Source: Gryllotalpicola protaetiae
GTDB lineage: Bacteria > Actinomycetota > Actinomycetes > Actinomycetales > Microbacteriaceae
Reading direction: 5' to 3'
Length of the DNA: 64,000 bases
NCBI RefSeq assembly: GCF_003627055.1
Contig: NZ_CP032624.1
Coordinates: 3,348,001-3,412,000 of the forward strand
A program made the translations under genes and the position numbers. Shown here piece after piece: positions 56,685-63,381 of the stretch. How positions within the stretch are numbered: the stretch's first letter is position 1; the number at the start of each line of letters is the position of its first letter. Under the pieces are notes generated by a model that searched no databases, was not told where the DNA came from, and was given only the letters and a program-made list of their open reading frames with translations.

Positions 56685-56825
56685 CTAGCGCTTTCTCGCG
56701 ACCATGTCGGCGTTCTCGTTGCGAAGGGCACGCGCCTTCTTGTCGGCCTTGTCGAGCCGCTTTTCTTTCAGCGTCTTCGACGCCGGGGTCTTGGTAGTGC
56801 TCTTACGAGCGGACTTGTCACCCAT
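56685..56825 (-). CDS. Small lysine-rich protein
   Basis: 46 aa from the ATG at 56823-56825, with a clear GGAGG 8 nt upstream; stop TAG at 56685-56687. It reads GDKSARKSTTKTPASKTLKE, then KRLDKADKKARALRNENADMVARKR: no hydrophobic core, about a quarter Lys/Arg. Very small proteins of this kind occur widely in actinobacterial genomes. It may bind nucleic acid, but no function is known to me. Confidence 0.7.
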   Translation of the reverse strand: MGDKSARKSTTKTPASKTLKEKRLDKADKKARALRNENADMVARKR

Positions 56826-56891
56826 CGGACTGGCCTCCATCGAGAGCCACCGTGACCCTGTGATCGGAGCATACGCTCCAAGTAGACGACG

Positions 56892-57068
56892 TCAGCCCAT
56901 CCGCTCTGGGCCATCCTGCACAGAAGTTGCGGCAAACGCATCGAAGAGAGTCGCAGAGACTAGCCAGGTGACTGGGACCGGCCGCACCGATTCGAGCAGC
57001 AGTGTGAGGGCCGGATCTCGGAACACGAGTTCCGACGTGGCGTCCATCGACCCGTTGTCGCCCACCAT
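56892..57068 (-). CDS. Small hypothetical protein (tentative)
   Basis: 58 aa if the ATG at 57066-57068 is used (GAGCGGAG just upstream). The sequence is protein-like: DATSELVFRDPALTLLLESV, then RPVPVTWLVSATLFDAFAAT. The frame is open further upstream, but codons there look non-coding. No family known. It sits directly after the partial gene at 57077. Confidence 0.4.
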   Translation of the reverse strand: MVGDNGSMDATSELVFRDPALTLLLESVRPVPVTWLVSATLFDAFAATSVQDGPERMG

Positions 57069-57076
57069 GCTCCGCT

Positions 57077-57251
57077 CTAGCGTCCTGCCTGCGCCTCGAG
57101 ATCGGCGAGGCAGACGTCGACAACCCACTCCTCGCCCAGTACCGGTACGACCATGTGCTTGGAGAGGCCCGTCGCCGCGCAGAGGTACTGCTTCCCCTCA
57201 CGGGCTGGCTGCTCGGCGATGGCGCCCCACAGGCGTTCGACGCATTTTCTC
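57077..57251 (-). pseudogene. Small gene with a probable start-proximal frameshift
   Basis: After the stop of the next gene upstream, TAGGAGAAAATG offers a strong Shine-Dalgarno and an ATG at about 57243-57245, but that frame ends after 15 codons. One nucleotide off, an open frame encodes ERLWGAIAEQPAREGKQYL, then LSKHMVVPVLGEEWVVDVCLADLEAQAGR to a TAG. The two halves look like one ~55-residue gene broken by a single-base indel. No family recognised. Confidence 0.4.
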
Positions 57252-57713
57252 CTAACGGGCCGGCCGCGAAGGAAGAAAGTGGACCGACTCAGCGATCTCG
57301 AGGACGGCTGACACGCGGTCGAGCTCCTCCTGAGACCGATCTTCTTGAATCTCCGCGAGAGCGGCGGCGTTTTCGCGTCCATCGAGGCTGATATCCCGGA
57401 TCAGGTCTGCGAGCACGGTCGCGAGCCCGTCGCGGAGTTCCTCAAGGCTTGTGTTGGCGATCTGCAGTCGTCGATCGGACACAGAGAGCTCAACGGTCGG
57501 GTAGCCGGCGCGGTCAAGGCGGTCGCTGGTTTCGCGGCTGTGGATCGCGGCGATCTCGAAATGGCTAGGTCTGCGGGTGAGCATCGCGGTGACGGAGTAC
57601 CGGTCCGGAGCTTCGGGCGTCCCAAGCGCGTCGGGGAGCGTGGTTGCGAGGACGCGCGACAGTCCGAGGTGCCCGTCGTCGGCCGGACGGATAACAGGCA
57701 CTGAGTTCGTCAT
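57252..57713 (-). CDS. Island protein with one copy of an unrecognised ~94-residue domain
   Basis: 153 aa from the ATG at 57711-57713; upstream codons look non-coding. Residues 16-109 form a domain that aligns without gaps to both domains of the divergent gene at 58271: LGLSRVLATTLPDALGT at the start, DRYSVTAMLTRRPS in the middle, LDRAGYP, and VSDRRLQIANTSLEELRDGL. The tail is an acidic, helix-prone stretch (ENAAALAEIQEDRSQEELDRV) ending in a FAES-like AESVHF. No membrane segment and no enzyme signature. A new paralogous family is inferred from these three copies. Confidence 0.7.
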   Translation of the reverse strand: MTNSVPVIRPADDGHLGLSRVLATTLPDALGTPEAPDRYSVTAMLTRRPSHFEIAAIHSRETSDRLDRAGYPTVELSVSDRRLQIANTSLEELRDGLATVLADLIRDISLDGRENAAALAEIQEDRSQEELDRVSAVLEIAESVHFLPSRPAR

Positions 57714-57863
57714 GGGCCTCACACTACGCGCGGTGCCGCATGCGCTAACGAGACATAAGGGTTGGGCTTCTCTCGTCGAGAAACGAGCGCCGGCATATCT
57801 GGGAGCGCATGCTTCCCGCGTGGGCGGCCGGTGGCTGTCAACCCCCGAGACGACGCAAAGCCG

Positions 57864-57983
57864 ATGACCTGCGGTCACATGGTGGACCGAGACGTGCATC
57901 CCCATTGCCCCATCTGCGACTACGAGCTATCGGGCGCCCCACCGAATTGGTGCCCGTACTGCGAACTCGTGTTCATCGGGTAG
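57864..57983 (+). CDS. Small CPxC zinc-ribbon-like protein
   Basis: 39 aa from the ATG at 57864; the frame is also open upstream from a GTG about 30 nt earlier, so the start is uncertain. It contains MTCGHMVDRDVHPHCPICDY, then GAPPNWCPYCELVFIG: two CPxC knuckles 12 residues apart with a CGH and a further His, a compact zinc-ribbon pattern. The role is unknown. It lies between the two divergent domain-family genes. Confidence 0.5.
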   Translation: MTCGHMVDRDVHPHCPICDYELSGAPPNWCPYCELVFIG

Positions 57984-58270
57984 CGCTCCGAGCACGCTGC
58001 GCCTCGGTGACGTCGCGCGGGCTCTCGGCATTCTGCACAGGCTGCGATGTACTACATTGACCTCACAGAGCCGCGACGCCTGGCGCCCGACGAGCCCATG
58101 GCCTTTGTGTTCGCCGAATCGCGTCCACCAAAGCTAAATAACATGTGGCATGGCGCGACGCGTTCACCCGCTCCTCCCGCGCCATGCACGGCGTGATCGC
58201 ATGTTGGTTCCAGAGCGTCGCTGCACACGCAGATGTGAGCGCTCGCATCTTGGGCGCGTACCGTCCGGTC

Positions 58271-59239
58271 ATGACGCAAACAACACGATCCTCGACGTCT
58301 GAGTCGACGGAATCGGGTACTGCCTTGGGACTCAGCCATATTCTCACCAGCCTGCTGCCCGCGACCGTCCACACGGATGGCGGCCCGGAGCGTTACATGA
58401 TCAACGCGGTTTTCACGCGGCGCCCCTCTGGAGGGGAGATCCTCGCGCTGAACGGCCCGGAGGCTCGGGCGTGGCTGGACCGAGCCGGCTACCCCCAGGT
58501 CACCACCAGGGTCAGCGATCGGCGGTTGGAGATCGCGAACACGAGCCTTGAAGAGCTGCAAGCCGGGCTTGGTTCCGTCCTGGGCCGCCTCTTGGCCGAG
58601 ATCAGCGCGTCAGATGCTGCGCGCCTGGAAACTCTGGCTCGGAATCTCGATGGCGCTGAGCAGTATGAAGCGAAGCGGTGGGAGGAAGTCCGCGCCCGTG
58701 CGGGCGCCATTCAGTTCGCGGAGTCCGCCGAATCTGCGGCACGGCCGACAGCGACGCCCCTCGGCCTGACCCATATCGTCGCCGGTCTTCTGCCGGCAAC
58801 GCTCGCTACCGACTCAGGCCCCGGCAGCTACGCGGTAGCCGCCGAGTTCACTCGGCCGCCAACAAGAACCGAGCTCGCGATGATCTCCGGGGCTGCCGCT
58901 CGCGATCGCCTTGATGCTGCCGGATACGCCGCGACGAAGTTGGCGGTTCGTGACCGGCTGTTCGAGATCCGAGATACCAGTCTTGATGAACTCGAGAGCG
59001 GACTTGCTCGAGTAGTGGGGATGGTCCTGGCGGAGATCACGGAGGCGGCCAGTGCGGCGGACGCGCTCATGGTCGCGGAGGCTGAGAAGCTCGCGGCGGC
59101 CGAACGAGAACGCGAGCGCTATGTGGCGCAGGCCGTCGCTGCCGTGCGCTTCGACGCGGTCATCGGCCAGACCGCGGACGGCCCGACCGAGGTCGACGCG
59201 TGGGAGGACGAGGGCGGCGGGTTCGATGGACGTCGTTGA
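58271..59239 (+). CDS. Island protein with two tandem copies of an unrecognised ~94-residue domain
   Basis: 322 aa from the ATG at 58271; earlier in-frame codons look non-coding. Domain 1 (residues 19-112) and domain 2 (164-257) align to each other and to the single-domain protein at 57252 with no gaps. Shared features: LGLxHI.x.LLPAT, a central Y..xA.FTR.P strand, LD.AGY, then V.DR..EI..TSL.EL..GL and a closing LLAEI-like helix. Each is followed by a ~45-residue acidic helix-rich segment (for example RNLDGAEQYEAKRWEEVRAR). Cytosolic, no enzyme motif. Function unknown. Confidence 0.75.
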   Translation: MTQTTRSSTSESTESGTALGLSHILTSLLPATVHTDGGPERYMINAVFTRRPSGGEILALNGPEARAWLDRAGYPQVTTRVSDRRLEIANTSLEELQAGLGSVLGRLLAEISASDAARLETLARNLDGAEQYEAKRWEEVRARAGAIQFAESAESAARPTATPLGLTHIVAGLLPATLATDSGPGSYAVAAEFTRPPTRTELAMISGAAARDRLDAAGYAATKLAVRDRLFEIRDTSLDELESGLARVVGMVLAEITEAASAADALMVAEAEKLAAAERERERYVAQAVAAVRFDAVIGQTADGPTEVDAWEDEGGGFDGRR

Positions 59240-59327
59240 GCGGCGAGGAGAACCGCCGGTGTCCTCAGCACAGGCGAATCGACAGGTTCGGCGTGTAGCG
59301 TCACAGGTCTACTGAGAGAAGGTCATC

Positions 59328-59507
59328 ATGACCGCTGGAGAAGGCATCAAGCGTGGTGCTGAGGGGACGAAGAACGTCACTGACAAGGTCGTGGACTCTG
59401 TCGAGGGTGTCATCAACGGCGCGACTGCGGCGGTAGCCGGTGCGGTCGGCCGGGCGGCAGACAGCGTCCACCGTGCGGCAAGCCACCCGAAGAGCCCGGG
59501 AAAGTAG
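59328..59507 (+). CDS. Small alanine/valine-rich helical protein
   Basis: 59 aa from the ATG at 59328, with AGAAGG 6 nt upstream. The sequence TKNVTDKVVDSVEGVINGAT, then AAVAGAVGRAADSVHRAA is a likely amphipathic helix with short heptad-like repeats and no cysteine, resembling small LEA- or phasin-like stress proteins; no family can be named. A hairpin follows the stop. It is too short to appear among long open frames but has good start and stop signals. Confidence 0.65.
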   Translation: MTAGEGIKRGAEGTKNVTDKVVDSVEGVINGATAAVAGAVGRAADSVHRAASHPKSPGK

Positions 59508-59521
59508 CTCGCAGCTTTCAC

Positions 59522-59555
59522 AGCGTCCCCGCGTTCGCGCCGGGGCGCTTCTTTG
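59522..59555 (+). terminator. Hairpin after the 59-residue gene
   Basis: AGCGTCCCCG pairs with CGGGGCGCT (one bulge) around CGTTCGCGC, followed by TCTTTGT, 14 nt after the stop. A likely intrinsic terminator. Confidence 0.6.
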
Positions 59556-59642
59556 TCCTTCACCGCTCCGGCACCGACCATAGCTGCCCCTTCCGCGCCA
59601 GCAGGGCGTTCGTTCGCACCGCCGACGCCCTGACGCGTGTGC

Positions 59643-60172
59643 TCAGGGGGTCAGTCCGTCCGGGATGCCCGTGTGTCGCGCACGAGGTGCGCCGCGCCAG
59701 GTGCCGGAGGCGATGTAGCTGATCATCACGTGGATCACCGCAACGGCTGGGACAGCGAAGAGCGCCCCGGGAATGCCGGCGACGATGGAGCCGCCGGCAA
59801 CGGAGAGCACGACCGCCAGCGGGTGAACCCGCATCCGGATCGGATCTGCACCGTGAGCAGCAGAGCGAGACCACCGACGATGACAAGAACGCCGATCAGG
59901 GATACCGCCAACGCCAGCCACTTCGGCCACCGCAGCCGCTGAAAGAACTGCATTGGCGGAGCCACCAACGCGCACACGAGCAGCGCGACCAGGACCGGAA
60001 TCACGATCTCGCTCAACGCCGCGACGACGTAGACACACACCGTGATCGCCGCAGCCACCACCAGGAACCGCCACGCCCACTGCCCGGCAAGCTGCACACC
60101 CGGGGGCAGTCCTCCACCACCCTCTTGGGAATCTCGTCGCGTCCTCATACGGGTCTGCTGAATCGGAGTCAT
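59643..60172 (-). pseudogene. AI-2E-family transporter (PerM-type), internally deleted
   Basis: The N-terminal part starts at ATG 60170-60172 and has the family's opening transmembrane segments (FLVVAAAITVCVYVVAALSE, LALAVSLIGVLVIVGGLALLL). After about 113 codons the matching C-terminal part appears in another frame (IRMRVHPLAVVLSVAGGSIV, then AGIPGALFAVPAVAVIHVMISY), which is the family's last helix pair. A normal protein is ~340-400 aa, so the centre is missing and the frame is shifted. Non-functional. Confidence 0.75.
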
Positions 60173-60244
60173 TGCTCAAGTGTGCGTGCCAGGACACGGC
60201 CCCCGACCGGGTCGCAGCAGCTCGACGCCGCCTTCGCGGCCCTA

Positions 60245-61020
60245 GGGCGTGTCTCCTAACCGGTGCTGGGTGCTGGCGGCAGTCTGGGTGCGTGGCGCGT
60301 ACTCGGGTTTTGTCGGATGCAGCGTGGGAGCGGCTTGAGCCGCTGATCCCGCACGCCTCGCCGAAGGGTGGACGCCCGTTTCGTGATCATCGTCTGGTGG
60401 TCGAGGCGATCGTGTGGCGGTTCCGCACGGGCTCGCCGTGGCGGGATCTCCCGGAAGAGTTCGGGCCATGGCAGACAGCGTGGAAGCGGCACCGCCGCTA
60501 CTCGGGTGACGGCACCTGGGACCGTGTCCTGGCCGCGCTGCTGGCGGATGCGGAGACGGCCGGGGAGATCGACTGGGCTGTCTCAGTGGACTCGACCGTG
60601 AACCGCACCCACCAGCACGCGGCCACGTTGCCGCGCCTAAAAAAGGGACCCGTCGAATTACACGAATCTGCTCATCGAGCCCCCTGATCACGCGATCGGC
60701 CGCTCCCGCGGCGGGCTGAGCACGAAGATCCACCACCTCGTAGACGGCACCGGGCTTCCCCTGGTCGTCCTTGTGTCGGACGCGGCGAGGCCGGCGATGC
60801 ACCCATGTTCCCGATTCTGATGAGCCACCTCGAAGTGGGCCGCCACGGACCCGGTCGGCCCCGCACCCGCCCGGACCGGGTGCGCGGCGACAAGGCGTAC
60901 TCCTCTCGCGCGATCCGGCAGCACCTGCGCGCGCGGGGCATCGCGGCCGTCATCCCGGAGCCATCCGACCAGATCGCCCACCGCAAGCGGCGCGGCTCCC
61001 ACGGCGGACGCCGCCCCGCC
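60245..61020 (+). mobile_element. Degraded IS5-family insertion sequence
   Basis: A left end resembling IS5-group termini (GGGCGTGTCTCCTAA, 60245-60259) precedes orfA, which starts at GTG 60292. It encodes WERLEPLIPHASPKGGRPF, AIVWRFRTGSPWRDLPEEFG and DWAVSVDSTVNRTHQHA (first DDE Asp in VDST). At A6G (60639-60645) the reading moves to another frame for EPPDHAIGRSRGGLSTKIHH, then back for GDAPMFPILMSHL and RGDKAYSSRAIR (second Asp). The part with the last Glu and the right end are absent. Two frame changes and a truncation make it inactive. Confidence 0.8.
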
Positions 61021-61401
61021 GTTGCCGGGATCTACGCAGTTCCTTCGAAGACAGCTGTGCGCAGCCACGTCCAACTTCTCGGCAGGCCCCGCGCGAACGG
61101 TCGCCGTGGACGCGGGCGGCGTGCGCCGGGGGGTTGGGGGAAGCGCGCACCGCCCGCTAGGACCCGGCCGCGATCTTCGGGGTTTCGCGCCCGGGACCCG
61201 CCACTGCGGGTGTCACAGACTGCGCCGGAGCGCCTCCTGCATGGTGATGATTGCTCACTTAAACCGCCGATGGTAAAGCCCAGTTCGGGGTACAGCGCCG
61301 GAGCGCGTCGTAGGCGGCGGGGAGCACGCTCCGAGGTTCTCCCGATGATTCCCCCGTCGATCAGGGCCTTTTGTTCGTTTTGGGTTCTCTAGAGTCGATG
61401 C
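61021..61401. other. Island edge without a supported gene
   Basis: About 380 nt between the IS5 remnant and the GNAT gene. Open frames on both strands have no recognisable domain. No right-hand IS end, tRNA copy or clear attachment repeat was found by eye. It probably holds the junction between island and chromosome. Confidence 0.4.
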
Positions 61402-62019
61402 ATGACCCTGTCTGCCCGTGTTCTCGCTGACTCTGTCGTTCGACTCGAGCCGCTTTCGGCTGCGCATGCGGACGCCATGAGGGCGGCTGTCGACGTGGGG
61501 AGGGAGAGCTTCGGCTACACGATCGTTCCGACCGTGGAAACCGTCGACGCATACATCGCCGCGCGGCTCGCACAGACCGCAACCGGCACGCATCTCTCGT
61601 TCGCGCAATTCGACCAGGCATCCGGCCGGCTCGTCGGTCACACCTCGTTCACGAACGCGCGCGACTGGCCCGGCCGCGCTCAGTTGTTGGCGGTCGAGGT
61701 GGGCCACACCTGGCTGGTTCCCGGTGCGCAGGGCACCGCCGTCAATTCGGCTGCGAAGCTGCTGCTGTTCACGCACGCGTTCGAGGCGCTCGGTGTGCTG
61801 CGACTCGAATTGAAGACGGATGCCCGCAACGCACGTTCGCGCGCCGGCATCGCCGCCGTCGGCGCGAGCTTCGAGGGCATCCTGCGCAACTGGCAGCCGT
61901 CGGCGGTGCCTGGCGAGGAGGATCTGCTGCGGGACACCGCGATGTTCTCGATCACCGCAGCGCAGTGGCCGAACACCAAGTCGGCGCTCGCGGCGCGGGT
62001 CGCGGCGAAGATTCGCTGA
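61402..62019 (+). CDS. GNAT-family N-acetyltransferase
   Basis: 205 aa, ATG start. The RimJ/RimL-like pattern is visible: VRLEPLSAAHADAMRAAV, GHTSFTNARDWPGRAQLLAVEVGHTWLVP, where the acetyl-CoA loop follows as GAQGTAVNSAAKLLLFTHAFEALGVLRLELKTDARNARSRAGIAAVGASFEGILRN. The acceptor is unknown. It is the first chromosome-like gene right of the island and converges with the amidohydrolase gene. Confidence 0.9.
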   Translation: MTLSARVLADSVVRLEPLSAAHADAMRAAVDVGRESFGYTIVPTVETVDAYIAARLAQTATGTHLSFAQFDQASGRLVGHTSFTNARDWPGRAQLLAVEVGHTWLVPGAQGTAVNSAAKLLLFTHAFEALGVLRLELKTDARNARSRAGIAAVGASFEGILRNWQPSAVPGEEDLLRDTAMFSITAAQWPNTKSALAARVAAKIR

Positions 62020-62030
62020 ATCCGTGCCGA

Positions 62031-63320
62031 TCAGCCGCGCGCGAGACGCGAGTGCAGCCGCGCGACAAGCGTCTGCTCGTCAGCATCGACCAGGCGGTAG
62101 TCGCGCACGACGGGGCGCCCGCCGACGATGACGTCACGCGGGCGGCGCCCCGGCGCGGCCCAGAGCAGACCGGCAACGGGGTCGTCGACGCCCGCGTCTG
62201 CGACGCCGGACACGTCCCAGATGCAGGCGTCGCCTGCCGACCCGTCGCCGAGGTGCCCGAGTTCGGCGCGACCGAGGCCCATTGCCGAGTGCCGTGTCGC
62301 CATGCCGAGCACGGTGCGCGCGGGAAGCTGCGGTCCGACGAGCGCCGAGACTTGCATCGCGAGGCGTGCGTCGGCGAGCAGGTGGCCGGCGTCATTGCTT
62401 CCACCACCGCTCGTGCCGAGCCCGACGGCGAGGCCCGCGTCGAGCAGCCGTGCGACGGGAGCGATGCCCCAGCCCATCGGCACGTCACAGCCGGGGGCGT
62501 GCGTCGCCGTCACGCCGGCTGCGGCGAGCCGCGAGATCTCGCCGTCGGTCACATCGCAGAGGTGCGCGACGGTGACGCCGGGCTCGAGCCAGCCCCACTC
62601 CTCGAGCAGGTCGAGCGGGCGCTTCCCGTAGCGGTCGAGCGCGATCGCCGTGTCGACCTGCTCGTTGGCCTGGGTGCGGCGGCGCAATCCGAAGCGGCGG
62701 GCGACGGATGCCAGCGCGGCGAAGGTCTCGCGGGAGTCCGAATGCACGCCGGCCGGTCCGACGGCGACCTGCAGCATGCCGCCCGCACTGATCCCCCCGG
62801 TCTCGGCGGCGTCGGGTACGAGCGCCGTGACGATCGCCTCGGCGGACTGCGCTGCCCACTCCGGGTCGTCCCTAGCCGACCCGCGCACGAAGACGAGGCG
62901 GCCCCCGACGGCGCGCACTGCGACTGCCGTGGCGTGCGCGAGATCGACGGTGTCGGCGATGGAGGCGCCGTGCGGCCAGTTCAGGTGATGGTCGGCGACG
63001 GTCGTGACCCCGCAGAGCAGCCCCTCGGCGGCGCCGATCGCGGCCGCCGCCGCGTAGAGCTCCGGATCGTGGCCGGCGCGGTTGTATGCGGCCGCCATCG
63101 CGGGCAGCCAGTCGGCCATGGGAACGCCGCGCGTGCCGGGAAGGGTGCGGAATGCGCTCTGCAGCAGGTGGTGGTGCGCGTTGACGAGACCCGGGGTGAC
63201 GACGCAGCCGGTGGCGTCGATGGTCGTGGCATCCGCTCGCCCGTCGTCGATGAGCAGATCGCCGTCTCGTTCACTGCCGACGTCGATGAGAATGCGCTCG
63301 GCACCCGCGATGGTGAGCAT
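62031..63320 (-). CDS. Amidohydrolase, 8-oxoguanine deaminase / AtzA-TrzN group
   Basis: 429 aa. Metal ligands in VTPGLVNAHHHLLQSAFRTL (residues ~41-60); ADHHLNWPHGAS, where substrate-side residues sit; later metal-binding His in VAHLCDVTDGEI; catalytic Asp expected in GLGTSGGGSNDAGHLL. The LNWPHG and LLQSAFRTLP segments recall bacterial 8-oxoguanine deaminases rather than cytosine or guanine deaminases, but the assignment is not firm. ATG start, divergent from a second amidohydrolase 43-61 nt away. Confidence 0.8.
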   Translation of the reverse strand: MLTIAGAERILIDVGSERDGDLLIDDGRADATTIDATGCVVTPGLVNAHHHLLQSAFRTLPGTRGVPMADWLPAMAAAYNRAGHDPELYAAAAAIGAAEGLLCGVTTVADHHLNWPHGASIADTVDLAHATAVAVRAVGGRLVFVRGSARDDPEWAAQSAEAIVTALVPDAAETGGISAGGMLQVAVGPAGVHSDSRETFAALASVARRFGLRRRTQANEQVDTAIALDRYGKRPLDLLEEWGWLEPGVTVAHLCDVTDGEISRLAAAGVTATHAPGCDVPMGWGIAPVARLLDAGLAVGLGTSGGGSNDAGHLLADARLAMQVSALVGPQLPARTVLGMATRHSAMGLGRAELGHLGDGSAGDACIWDVSGVADAGVDDPVAGLLWAAPGRRPRDVIVGGRPVVRDYRLVDADEQTLVARLHSRLARG

Positions 63321-63381
63321 GGGCTCGTTCTAGCAAGGGCGTGTAACAGGGATGTGACACGCGATGCATACGCTCGGCGGC

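Noticed and set aside
58047-58196. 49-codon plus frame starting MYYIDLTEPRRL
   Set aside because: No convincing Shine-Dalgarno, proline-rich low-complexity end and no conservation evidence by eye; left out of the annotation.
52038-61401. Exact attL/attR repeats for the island
   Set aside because: I looked for a second copy of the tRNA-Val(CAC) 3' sequence and found none in the window. Borders are left open.
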